Source: WVZL01 sp041862375 (GTDB lineage: Bacteria; Acidobacteriota; Aminicenantia; Aminicenantales; Aminicenantaceae). Taken from it: a stretch of 23,065 nt of DNA. Shown here piece by piece: positions 6,798 through 15,111 of this stretch. Both the position numbers and the translations under genes were made by a program. The stretch's first letter is position 1. Each line of letters opens with the position of its first letter. The notes under the pieces were generated by a model that was not told the origin of the DNA, ran no database searches, and worked only from the letters and a program-made list of their open reading frames with translations. The stretch is from contig JBGVTE010000118.1 of the NCBI GenBank assembly GCA_041862375.1, positions 1 to 23,065 of the forward strand, given 5' to 3'.

Positions 6798-7898
6798 ATG
6801 AAATGCCCATTTTGTTCTTATTCTACTACAGAATTAATTAATATCTCTAATGCATTTTTCAGGCATTATGATTTTAAGACTGTAAAAGAATGTGGTTGTA
6901 TATATAAGTGTGGCAGGTGTCAATTATTATTTCATGTTATCGACAAAATCACAGCAGTAGAGGTAGATAATCTGCTCAGAAGTAAAGAATATTCTCTGAG
7001 TGAACAGACAAATCATACTTTACTGGTGGAAAATTGTGATAGGCCTGTAACACGCAGCTTTCTACAAGCTGAACTTTTGTGTAGATTTCTTCATAGCGAT
7101 CAACCATCTATCTTGGATATTGGGTGTTTTGATGGTGCATTACTTTTAGAGTTTGATCGCCGCCTAGAGATAGTTGATCTTCACGGATTTGATATCAACC
7201 AGCATCTTCGATCAATATTCCCCAAAAAGAATAATATGCACTTTTGGTCGTCAGATCTTGGAGACATGGAGAATTCATTTGATCTTATTTGTATGTCACA
7301 TTCAATTCAATACATAAAAGATTTGCCTGATATTATGAAGCATATAAAGCGATTGATAAAGAATGATGGATTATTATTCATTCAAGTACCTGATATCTCG
7401 AAAAATCCTTTTTCCATTCTCCTCGGTGATCAATTCTACTACTTTACTCCTGACGTTTTAAAAAATATACTTTTGCCTTTTGGGTTTGAGTTATCGTTAA
7501 TAGAGAATAACTGGTTCCCTCGTGAGATAGTTGGATTGGCAACATTTACTCCTAAAAAGATTCATAATGGATATTTTGAGGACTCAAAAATTTATTCCTG
7601 TGTTCACTATCTTGAAGAGTCAACGAAAAGATTAAGGAAACTTAAAACAACGGCTCGATTGGGAGTTCTTGGCACAGCTGTCAATGCCGCATTCGTTGAT
7701 AGTGTTTTGGGTGAGAAGGTGGTTTTTTTTGCTGATGAGAACAATTATCGAGTTAATTCTGACTTTCGTAACAAAGAAGTGTTACATCCACGATGCCTTG
7801 ATGATTCAGATTTGCTAATTATTCCCTATGGAGAAGCAAGCTTGTCTATCAAAAAAAGATTCGAAAATCAATACAGGGGCCAATTTGTGTGCTTATAA
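6798..7898 (+). CDS. Zinc-binding SAM methyltransferase, sugar C-methyltransferase type
   Basis: This 366-aa protein follows the architecture of NDP-sugar C-methyltransferases. The N-terminal zinc-binding segment has cysteines C3, C6, C38 and C41 (CPFC, then CGRC is preceded by CIYK). A SAM domain follows with ILDIGCFDGALLLEF (105-119) and HGFDIN (129-134). A C-terminal domain then begins LGVLGTAVNAAFVDSVLG and carries FFADEN and LLIIPYGEAS. Enzymes of this kind methylate carbon 3 of a keto sugar, giving branched sugars. The frame is open from TTG 6780, but ATG 6798 starts directly at the CPFC motif and has AGG five nt before it, so I prefer it. The gene is AT-rich compared with the dehydrogenase and aminotransferase. 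The exact substrate, and C rather than O methylation, are inferences. Confidence 0.78.
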   Translation: MKCPFCSYSTTELINISNAFFRHYDFKTVKECGCIYKCGRCQLLFHVIDKITAVEVDNLLRSKEYSLSEQTNHTLLVENCDRPVTRSFLQAELLCRFLHSDQPSILDIGCFDGALLLEFDRRLEIVDLHGFDINQHLRSIFPKKNNMHFWSSDLGDMENSFDLICMSHSIQYIKDLPDIMKHIKRLIKNDGLLFIQVPDISKNPFSILLGDQFYYFTPDVLKNILLPFGFELSLIENNWFPREIVGLATFTPKKIHNGYFEDSKIYSCVHYLEESTKRLRKLKTTARLGVLGTAVNAAFVDSVLGEKVVFFADENNYRVNSDFRNKEVLHPRCLDDSDLLIIPYGEASLSIKKRFENQYRGQFVCL

Positions 7899-7938
7899 TT
7901 ATTAACTGATTATGTTCGAGATCAGAGTTATTTAGAAT

Positions 7939-9123
7939 ATGTCAAGAAAGTCCCTTTTATCCTATTATCAAGATTACCATTTCAATCCTGTGCCTATTCC
8001 CTTGGAGGATGAAGCTTCCTGGAAAGCCCATTTCGCCAAGCGCCATAATCTTTATCAACGCCATTTGGGCATTCCGATTTCTTTTTTCAGTGACCGTTCA
8101 GTCCTTGAGTTCGGCTGCAACTCTGGGGAAAACTCTCTTGTTCTTGCCTCAGCAGGGGCAAATCTAACGCTTGTTGAGCCTAACGATCAAGTGCTGCCAC
8201 GGCTTAAGGCATTATTCAAGAAGTTCGATCTTGAGGCTCGCATAACTGAGTTAGTTAAAAAAGACATCGCTCGTTTTGAATCTGAAAAATGTTATGATGC
8301 TGTACTTGCTGAGGGATTTTTAAACACTTTGCCGAACAGGGACGAAATGTTTCGGAAGATTGCCAGACTATTAGTACCAGGGGGAGTATCTGTTATTTCA
8401 TTCGACGATCGGTATGGTTGCCTGCTTGAGATCACCAAGCGCATGATTCTATTACGGGCATGTCAATTGAAAAGCATTGACGATATTAACAGTGAAGCAT
8501 CACTTGAAATTGCAAAAGAATTTTATGAGGAAGATTTCTTGAAATTAAAGGCCTCACGACCTTTCCAGGTCTGGTGGAAGGATACATTAATAAATCCATT
8601 TTTTACCTGGGATGATCTTTGGACTTACCCAGAGATTGTATCCTTAATTGAGAAAGCAGGTTGTGAATTCTATTCATCATCCCCAAGATGGAGCTCAATT
8701 GACTATTATGAATGGTACAAAGATGTTTCTAGCACTAGAGAGCGCCATGAACGTCTTCTTGATAACTGGCTCCGTTCTTTCCCTTATTTTCTTACCGGAT
8801 CTCCAGGCAGCAGCCAGCAAGACCAAGCCGTTCCTAAATCTGTGATTGACGCGGTTGATAACTTAATAAGGCAGCTATCGGATTATACACAGAAATATTC
8901 AAATGAGTTTGTCTCCCTGACATATCCAACTGCGCTTGATAAATATCTCGCTGCAATAAGTGAGCCTTTGATGACAGAATTTAATGATGACCTAAAGATG
9001 ATATACGCAGCTGTGAGGGTTGGGGGATTTAATGAGTTGCTCCATGTTTATAAAAGTGCGAAGCGCATCAGGAACTTTTGGGGCACTCCTTACCATTACG
9101 TTTGTTTTACAAAGTTAATCTAA
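7939..9123 (+). CDS. Class I SAM-dependent methyltransferase with long C-terminal extension
   Basis: This 394-aa protein has a clear SAM site near its N-terminus: SVLEFGCNSGENSLVLASAG (54-73), then LVEPND with E80 as the probable ribose-binding acid, and VLAEGFLNTLPNR in the motif-IV position. The SAM domain ends near residue 160 with a typical VPGGVSVISFDD strand. The remaining ~230 residues are not a domain I recognise. They are rich in aromatic residues (WWKDTLINPFFTWDDLWTYPE) and may form a substrate-binding cap. No strong Shine-Dalgarno site precedes the ATG. It may methylate a sugar residue in the growing glycan, next to the glycosyltransferase genes that follow. The acceptor is unknown. 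Confidence 0.8.
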   Translation: MSRKSLLSYYQDYHFNPVPIPLEDEASWKAHFAKRHNLYQRHLGIPISFFSDRSVLEFGCNSGENSLVLASAGANLTLVEPNDQVLPRLKALFKKFDLEARITELVKKDIARFESEKCYDAVLAEGFLNTLPNRDEMFRKIARLLVPGGVSVISFDDRYGCLLEITKRMILLRACQLKSIDDINSEASLEIAKEFYEEDFLKLKASRPFQVWWKDTLINPFFTWDDLWTYPEIVSLIEKAGCEFYSSSPRWSSIDYYEWYKDVSSTRERHERLLDNWLRSFPYFLTGSPGSSQQDQAVPKSVIDAVDNLIRQLSDYTQKYSNEFVSLTYPTALDKYLAAISEPLMTEFNDDLKMIYAAVRVGGFNELLHVYKSAKRIRNFWGTPYHYVCFTKLI

Positions 9124-9242
9124 TTCAGGCTTGTGGAATTAATATTAAATTCTCGGGGCGGTAGTACATGGCAGGAAATTCATCTGCAGTCAGGTTTGAG
9201 TAGTATGAGGGGAAATTCACAAGTTATATTTATCGGCATGTA

Positions 9243-10439
9243 ATGGATATACGCAAAGGCGTATTTCACTTTTTATTCTACAAAATATGGAGTTTTTTTA
9301 GAGCAGTACTAGCATTTCTTGTGATACTTAAAGTGCGAGTATTGCGGCCGATTATTCATGTACAGTTTGGAGCATTGATAAGTGAGAGGATTGGCCATTT
9401 CGCTGGCAACACAGAGTTATACTTGTGTAAGCGTGATGCAGGATTGGAAGGCAAGCGAACCTTTGACATCTTTTATCACACTGGGCCGATATGCAATCAA
9501 CAGCTCAAGAAGATGTGGGACCGGGTACTACATGTGTCCAATTTTGGATTCCACCTTGATTTACATAACCGTAGGTTACCAGGCTGGGAGAAACATGTTA
9601 TTGAATGGGCGTATAACGCAGATAGAGATATTCACGGGCTACTGGCGCGAATGCCAATGCATCTTTCTTTCACTCCCGGGGAAGAGCGTCAGGGAAATTC
9701 AGCACTTCGTGAGCTGGGTATTCCAGAAGGTGCACCATTTGTTTGTTTTATTGCTCGAGATCCGGCTTATCTTGATGTTCTGTTTCCGAGCAAGAACTGG
9801 AACTATCATGATTACCGTGATTCGAATATTCATAAATATATCCCTGGAGTGGAAGAGCTAGCTAGGCGGGATTATTTTGCTGTCAGGATGGGTGCAGTTG
9901 TTAGGGATGAGCTGGCTACATCGAATCCTAAGATTATTGATTATGCTACAAAAGCCAGAACCGATTTTATGGATATATTTCTAAGTGCTCACTGCTATTT
10001 TTTTATCAGCGACACTAATGGGCTTACTGGAATTCCGATGATTTTCCGTCGACCCATTGCCTGGGTAAACTGTGTGCCACTTGAGCTAGTACCTACTTGG
10101 GGAAATTACGATTTAATAATTCCTAAGAAACTTTGGTTACGTGAAAATCGCCGCTTTTTAACATTTCGTGAAATACTTGATTCTGATATTGGGAGATTTT
10201 CGAGAAGTGAACAGTATGAACAAGCTGGGATAGATGTCGTAGAGAACACTCCAGAAGAAATAACTGCCCTTGTTGTTGAAATGGATGAACGTCTAAAGGG
10301 ATCATGGCAGACAACCGAAGAGGATGAGGAGCTGCAGCAGCGCTTCTGGTCGCTTTTTAAGCCGAGTGAGTTACATGGAACTATTGTATCGCGCATAGGA
10401 GCAGAGTTTTTACGTCAGAACCAAAAGTTACTGGACTAA
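9243..10439 (+). CDS. Putative glycosyltransferase, TIGR04372-like
   Basis: This 398-aa protein matches my recollection of the TIGR04372 group of putative glycosyltransferases from polysaccharide loci. The signature stretches are FIARDPAYL (169-177), NYHDYRDSNI (187-196), YFAVRMGAV (211-219), TDFMDIFLSAHCYFFIS (240-256) and a TNGLTGIPMIFRRP loop (258-271). The N-terminus has a hydrophobic stretch (about 8-30) that could anchor it at the inner face of the membrane, followed by basic residues. The family is assigned by pattern only; activity and donor sugar have not been shown here. The ATG has no good ribosome binding site, although GAGGGG lies about 30 nt upstream. The 119-nt gap before it shows no other feature. 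Confidence 0.75.
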   Translation: MDIRKGVFHFLFYKIWSFFRAVLAFLVILKVRVLRPIIHVQFGALISERIGHFAGNTELYLCKRDAGLEGKRTFDIFYHTGPICNQQLKKMWDRVLHVSNFGFHLDLHNRRLPGWEKHVIEWAYNADRDIHGLLARMPMHLSFTPGEERQGNSALRELGIPEGAPFVCFIARDPAYLDVLFPSKNWNYHDYRDSNIHKYIPGVEELARRDYFAVRMGAVVRDELATSNPKIIDYATKARTDFMDIFLSAHCYFFISDTNGLTGIPMIFRRPIAWVNCVPLELVPTWGNYDLIIPKKLWLRENRRFLTFREILDSDIGRFSRSEQYEQAGIDVVENTPEEITALVVEMDERLKGSWQTTEEDEELQQRFWSLFKPSELHGTIVSRIGAEFLRQNQKLLD

Positions 10440-10480
10440 CGTCAAGAAAGGGTATTTTTAAAAAATATTGAGAAAAAGAA

Positions 10481-12388
10481 TTGAGTAGACTAGTTTTTAT
10501 AAAAAATAATATCCAATTAAAACTACTGCTTCGATATTACTCCGAATTTCTTAATAATGAAAATCTGATAATGACATCATCTTTGATAGAATGGATCAAA
10601 CTTAGGAAGCTATGCAGAAATAACCTCTTATACACAGGTGATTTTATTGAAAGAAAAGAATTTAATAGAATAATTAATGAATCAAATTCTTTGGCCTTTT
10701 CTTGGCATGAAAGTATTAAGGATCTGCTTGATTATCGGAATATTAATCTAGGAGACGTAGTCAGAGTAACCAATGTGGAATTTTTAAGAGAAGTTCTTGC
10801 TATGACTCTTGTTATCAGGCGGGTTATAGAAAGGTTCAGAGTGGAAGAAGTAATATTGTTTCGTGATCTGGATACTTATTTTGTTTATTCGACTTTAAAA
10901 AAAAATACTCATAGCACACCAGAGGCAGTCATTTCATGGGAGACAGATAAAAGAAATATTCCAAAACAGTATTTGAAACTTAAAAATAAAGAAACCGAGG
11001 GAAATATATCATTTAAGGCAATTAGAAGATATAAAAGTATAGTTGCAAATATGAAAAGAATTTTCTTAAGTAGAAGATTCAGACGTTTTGCTCCCAATTT
11101 TTGGCAATATATGAATAGTAAACGTATAGTTGGAATTGGAAATTTGTATGATTTGTTAATTGTGAGTGCATTTGTTCATGAATGGAATAAAGCGAGTGAT
11201 AAAGAAGGTATTTTATTGAATTTTGGGGAGAGAATTGATATGAAAAAGCTTCCCGCTAGAGCGGGAATAATAGAATATGGTGATTTGAAACATGTAAGTT
11301 TTAATAATTTTCGTACTTTGCCTATGAATAGATCTATTATAAAAAAATTAAATAATGCGTATGAAGAGTGGCTAAAATCAAGAAATCAATTGGATCATTC
11401 AAATCCAATTGCCAATCCATACCTTGATTTTCAGTGGGAATATATTTGGAATGTTATTAAAGGATTGGCATATGACATAGATACAGCCTATGCTGCATGG
11501 AAAGCGTTAGAACCCGATGTCGTTATAACCTCTGATTGGATCAGCCCTTTTCCCAGAGTAATAATAGAAACGGCTCGACAGGAAGGGATAATGACAGTAG
11601 CAAGTCCTCACGGATGGATTGGTGCAATTGAATCATACGAGCCTCAAACCGATCTGTTTCTTACATGGGGAGAACTTTCTGAGAGTCAATTGAAAGATAG
11701 ATTTCCTAATGTAAAAACTCATTTTAAGGTCTGCGGATCACCTGCAAACGAGGTTGTGATAAGAGCCTTATCGAGAAAGCATGCAGAAAAAGTGAGGGAT
11801 AAGTTTGGAATTGATAATAAGAAAAAGACGATACTATTATTGACAGGAAACGATTCAACAGGTGTCTTCAATCTGATTCAAAGTGAAAAGTTTCAGCTAA
11901 TATGGGAGAGGTGGATTGAATTTGCTCAGAATAATCCAAATGTTCAGATTATCATAAAGCCCAAGCCGCTTAATTCTAATGATTTTCATGAATGGTATAA
12001 AGAACTAGTAGATCATTTCTCTTTGAGTAATTTATTCTTAATAGAAAATGAAAAATTAGAAAACTTGCTTCCATTAGTAAATCTAACAGTACTTGTTGAG
12101 ATCTTTACTACAGCAGGGTATCTTTGTATGGCTTCCGGAATCCCTGTTTTAGTATCTCATTATGCGAGAAAATATTTTAGAGAGACTGAAAAACCGTGGA
12201 TTGAGAAGCTAAGTGTTGCAGATACAATCGATGATTTTTTTCAAAAAGTTAAATCTTTTTTGCATGATGAAAAATGCATACATGATCATATTAAGAGACA
12301 GAATATTTTTCTCGGATCCAGCTTAAGCATGACTGAAGTTCCTTCTTCAAAAAGAGCGGTTGATGAGATCATAAAAGTGTTGAAATGA
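10481..12388 (+). CDS. Large GT-B-like surface carbohydrate protein, family not recognised
   Basis: This 635-aa protein is not one I can name. Its second half looks like a GT-B-type transferase. It has SPHGWIG (375-381, a His-Gly at the domain junction), a DLFLTWG stretch (391-397), VCGSPANE (417-424), a KKKTILLLTGND strand (447-458), IIIKPKP (490-496) and a sugar-nucleotide-like loop around TTAGYLCMASGIPVL (543-557). These features recall capsule and polysialic-type transferases and related surface carbohydrate proteins. The first ~330 residues have no recognised motif. The start is a TTG at 10481 with no clear Shine-Dalgarno site; it is preferred because the open frame then begins with a plausible beta strand. 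The gene is unusually AT-rich (24 and 33 G+C in two hand-counted 100-base samples), which suggests acquisition from a different source than the transketolases. Confidence 0.6.
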   Translation: MSRLVFIKNNIQLKLLLRYYSEFLNNENLIMTSSLIEWIKLRKLCRNNLLYTGDFIERKEFNRIINESNSLAFSWHESIKDLLDYRNINLGDVVRVTNVEFLREVLAMTLVIRRVIERFRVEEVILFRDLDTYFVYSTLKKNTHSTPEAVISWETDKRNIPKQYLKLKNKETEGNISFKAIRRYKSIVANMKRIFLSRRFRRFAPNFWQYMNSKRIVGIGNLYDLLIVSAFVHEWNKASDKEGILLNFGERIDMKKLPARAGIIEYGDLKHVSFNNFRTLPMNRSIIKKLNNAYEEWLKSRNQLDHSNPIANPYLDFQWEYIWNVIKGLAYDIDTAYAAWKALEPDVVITSDWISPFPRVIIETARQEGIMTVASPHGWIGAIESYEPQTDLFLTWGELSESQLKDRFPNVKTHFKVCGSPANEVVIRALSRKHAEKVRDKFGIDNKKKTILLLTGNDSTGVFNLIQSEKFQLIWERWIEFAQNNPNVQIIIKPKPLNSNDFHEWYKELVDHFSLSNLFLIENEKLENLLPLVNLTVLVEIFTTAGYLCMASGIPVLVSHYARKYFRETEKPWIEKLSVADTIDDFFQKVKSFLHDEKCIHDHIKRQNIFLGSSLSMTEVPSSKRAVDEIIKVLK

Positions 12389-12419
12389 TCCGGGAAGACA
12401 GAATAAATAGTCAATTTTG

Positions 12420-12425
12420 AAAGGA
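12420..12425 (+). promoter_or_regulatory. Ribosome binding site deciding the second transketolase start
   Basis: AAAGGA sits six nt before ATG 12432, an ideal spacing. It rules out the in-frame TTG at 12417, which would overlap the site itself. Confidence 0.7.
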
Positions 12426-12431
12426 TACATA

Positions 12432-13205
12432 ATGCAATCTGTAGTTAAGCGAATGAAAAGAGAGATCGTACACATGGCCGCTGCTGCAGGTGAGGGCCAT
12501 ATACCAAGTGCGTTCTCGATTTTGGATATCCTCTGGGTACTCTATGATCGGATAATAGAGTTCGACCCAAAAAATCCTGCAAGTGACTCCCGCGACAGGT
12601 TTATCCTGAGCAAAGGGCATGGTACCTTAGCCTTATATGTGGTTTTGGCTGAAAAGGGTTTTTTCCCCCGTGAGGAGCTGGAAAAATTTGCTACTAAGAA
12701 TGGCATTTTAGGTGGACATCCTGATTGCAATAAGGTTCCAGGAGTGGAAGCCTCAACAGGTTCATTAGGTCATGGTATGCCTATGGGTGTTGGTGTAGCA
12801 ATGGCATTGAGGATCCGGGGAGTCGATCGGAGGACAATAGTGCTAACAGGTGATCAGGAATGTAATGAAGGATCTATCTGGGAGGCGGCCCTATTAGCAG
12901 CTCACCATAAGATTTCAAAACTTACTTGCGTTGTAGATTATAACCACTCGGGTGACAGAGCCCTGACTCTTGGCGATCTCTGTGAAAAATTCGGAGCTTT
13001 TGGGTGGTCTTCCATGAACATCAATGGACATGACCACAAAGAAATTTATGATGCATTGAAAAAGACTCATGAAACCTTTCCCACAGCAATCATAGCTCAG
13101 ACGATAAAGGGACACGGATGCAAGCGAATGGAGAATAATCCTGCTTGGCATCACAGGGCCCCGAGTGAAGAGGAGCTAAGCTCTATACTGGAAGAATTAT
13201 TATGA
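12432..13205 (+). CDS. Transketolase, N-terminal subunit (second pair)
   Basis: This 257-aa protein is a second, divergent N-terminal transketolase half. It shares with the first copy (1196-2053) the histidines in GEGHIPSA (H23), SKGHG (H63) and GSLGHGM (H114), the closing ThDP asparagine N171 and the ENNPAWHHR stretch near the end. The ThDP/Mg motif reads TGDQECNEG (139-147). The Mg-binding Asp141 is present, but the usual second Gly is Gln142. ATG 12432 is fixed by an AAAGGA box. Its stop overlaps the ATG of the C subunit by four nt (ATGA), so the two are expected in equal amounts. The gene opens a chain of four tightly coupled genes, a different context from the first pair, which suggests a different reaction in the pathway. 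Confidence 0.92.
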   Translation: MQSVVKRMKREIVHMAAAAGEGHIPSAFSILDILWVLYDRIIEFDPKNPASDSRDRFILSKGHGTLALYVVLAEKGFFPREELEKFATKNGILGGHPDCNKVPGVEASTGSLGHGMPMGVGVAMALRIRGVDRRTIVLTGDQECNEGSIWEAALLAAHHKISKLTCVVDYNHSGDRALTLGDLCEKFGAFGWSSMNINGHDHKEIYDALKKTHETFPTAIIAQTIKGHGCKRMENNPAWHHRAPSEEELSSILEELL

Positions 13206-14095
13206 GAAATCAATTTGTGAAAACCGTAGAAGAGGTGATGGAACAAGATGAAAGATTGGTAGTGTTTTTGGGCGATATTGGAGTGTATGCCTTTCGCAAT
13301 ATCTTCCAAAAATATCCAGACCGAATTTTTAATATAGGAGTGTTAGAGCAAGCAGTAACAAGCTTGGCTGCTGGGATTTCTAAGGAGCATCTTAAGCCTG
13401 TAATCTACACCATTACCCCTTTTGCCATTGAACGGTGTCTTGAACAAATTAAAGTTGATTTTTGTTACCAGAGATTAGGAGGAAATATTGTAAGTGTAGG
13501 TTCTGCATTTGACTATGCAGCACTCGGATGCACACATCATTCTTATTCAGATATTGCCTTGATTCGAAGCTTGCCTGGAACACAGGTGATTTACCCTTCG
13601 AGTGAGGCCGAATTTGATATTTTATTTAAGCATACTTATGGCAATAACAACTTTACATATTTTAGATTGCCGGCTCACAAGCATGATGGTGATTTCAATC
13701 CAAAAAAAATTCAATTAGGAAAAGGCATAAAAGTGCAAGAAGGCAATAAACTAACAATAGTAGTAACAGGACCGCAGTTAAAGAATGTTGTAAAAGCTTC
13801 TCAATCATACAGTGTAGACGTCATCTACATTCATACCATAAAACCTTTGGATACTGAGTTGATTAGAGAGAGTGCTCAGAAAACGGGCAAGGTTTTGGTG
13901 ATCGAAGAACACAATGCCAGGGGTGGACTGGGAGATGAAGTCGCTTTCTCTGTAGAAAGTCTCCCAGGGATCATACAATCACGTGTGGGGATTGAAGATC
14001 AATTTTTAACTGACTACGGTACTTATGAAGAGCACTGTGCTGCTTTGGGGCTGAGTGCTGAAGGGATAGAGGTTAAGATTAGGAGCTTGATATGA
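13202..14095 (+). CDS. Transketolase, C-terminal subunit (second pair)
   Basis: This 297-aa partner completes the second transketolase. E49 in IGVLEQAV is the ThDP-activating glutamate, and H112 in ALGCTHHSYSD matches the family substrate histidine; both fall at the same residue numbers as in the first C subunit. The C-terminal part has IHTIKPLDTELI and IEEHNARGGLGDEVAFS. The two C subunits differ in the substrate-facing segment: AYAPLGPTHEA-type in the first (YAPLGPTHE) against DYAALGCTHH here, where Pro is replaced by Cys. This could shift the choice of acceptor. The ATGA overlaps at both ends show translational coupling with the N subunit and with the SDR gene that follows. Confidence 0.9.
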   Translation: MRNQFVKTVEEVMEQDERLVVFLGDIGVYAFRNIFQKYPDRIFNIGVLEQAVTSLAAGISKEHLKPVIYTITPFAIERCLEQIKVDFCYQRLGGNIVSVGSAFDYAALGCTHHSYSDIALIRSLPGTQVIYPSSEAEFDILFKHTYGNNNFTYFRLPAHKHDGDFNPKKIQLGKGIKVQEGNKLTIVVTGPQLKNVVKASQSYSVDVIYIHTIKPLDTELIRESAQKTGKVLVIEEHNARGGLGDEVAFSVESLPGIIQSRVGIEDQFLTDYGTYEEHCAALGLSAEGIEVKIRSLI

Positions 14096-15111
14096 GTGTG
14101 AATATCATAGAAAAGGATTGTAAAGATGTGTTGGAATCTTTTGATGACGTTAAAACCCTATACGGAAAAAATTTTCTTATAACAGGAAGCAATGGTCTCA
14201 TAGGACACTATTTTTCTGTTCTTCTCGATATGGCAAATAGATTATACGACATGAATATTAAAGCCTATTTAATCAGCAAACATCCTCCGATCTGGAAGAA
14301 TAATAGTTTTACTTTTATAACTAAGGATCTTTCTAAACCTTTCTCTTTAAGGCACAGTATAGATTTTGTTATTCACGGTGCGTGCTATGGGAGGCCAAAG
14401 AAATTTTTAGAAAATGAATTTGAAACTATTGCACTCAATATTAATGCTACGAAGTCTCTATTGGACATTGCAAAGGAGAATATGGCTTCATTCTTATTCC
14501 TGAGTACCAGTGAAATTTATGGAAATCCCCCGCCAGAAGAGATTCCTACGAAGGAGACGTATGCCGGAAATTCTAAAACATGGAGCAGTAGAGCTGCCTA
14601 TGTGGAATCTAAAAGAATGGGAGAAGTCCTTTGTTTTATTTACAATAGAAAATTCAATGTAGATGCAAGAGTTGCAAGGCTGGCCTTGGTATACGGGCCG
14701 GGCATCTCTATTAACGACGAGCGGGTGATGGGCAGCTTCATAAAAAAAGCACTTCTCGACAAGCATATTCAACTTATTGATGCTGGAGAAAGCAGGCGAA
14801 CATACTGTTATATCACCGATGCAATTGTTATGCTCTTGAATATTCTATTAAAAGGAAAGGAAAGAGTATATAACGTGGGTGGCGTGGAAACTATATCGAT
14901 TCTTGAGTTAGCTCAGTTAGTAGCTAAGCAATGTGGTGCTACATTCGCGGCCACATCCGGGGAAGGGATCAAAGATGCTCCAGGCATTGTATGTTTGAAT
15001 GTGAGCAGAGTACTTAAAGAATTCGGTTTAGAAAAATTTACTCCTCTTGCAGATGGATTAGCTAGAACTATCGAGTGGAACATACAACAGCAAAAAGTAA
15101 AAAATGAATGA
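14092..15111 (+). CDS. NAD(P)-dependent epimerase/dehydratase, extended SDR family
   Basis: This 339-aa enzyme belongs to the nucleotide-sugar epimerase/dehydratase family. It has the nucleotide motif TGSNGLIG (31-38), a catalytic triad consisting of the Ser/Thr of LSTSEIYG (137-144), Tyr170 and Lys174 in YVESKR, and the ARLALVYGPG segment that lines the sugar site. A TYCYITDA stretch near 238 and VYNVGGVETISILELA complete the family pattern. It could be a 4-epimerase, 4,6-dehydratase or decarboxylase; the sequence does not decide. Its start overlaps the transketolase C gene, and its stop overlaps the next start (ATGA in both cases), so it probably acts on the product of the second transketolase. 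The first ~25 residues lie before the Rossmann fold. Confidence 0.87.
   Translation: MSVNIIEKDCKDVLESFDDVKTLYGKNFLITGSNGLIGHYFSVLLDMANRLYDMNIKAYLISKHPPIWKNNSFTFITKDLSKPFSLRHSIDFVIHGACYGRPKKFLENEFETIALNINATKSLLDIAKENMASFLFLSTSEIYGNPPPEEIPTKETYAGNSKTWSSRAAYVESKRMGEVLCFIYNRKFNVDARVARLALVYGPGISINDERVMGSFIKKALLDKHIQLIDAGESRRTYCYITDAIVMLLNILLKGKERVYNVGGVETISILELAQLVAKQCGATFAATSGEGIKDAPGIVCLNVSRVLKEFGLEKFTPLADGLARTIEWNIQQQKVKNE

Noticed and set aside
8648..8845. 65-aa open frame on the + strand
   Set aside because: It is a shadow of the 7939 methyltransferase gene.
9382..9861. 159-aa open frame on the + strand
   Set aside because: It lies entirely within the TIGR04372-like gene in another frame and shows no recognisable motif.
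10106..10396. 96-aa open frame on the - strand, with Ser/Arg-rich translation
   Set aside because: Antisense to a strong coding gene; the Ser-rich run is only the reverse complement of GAG/GAA-type codons.
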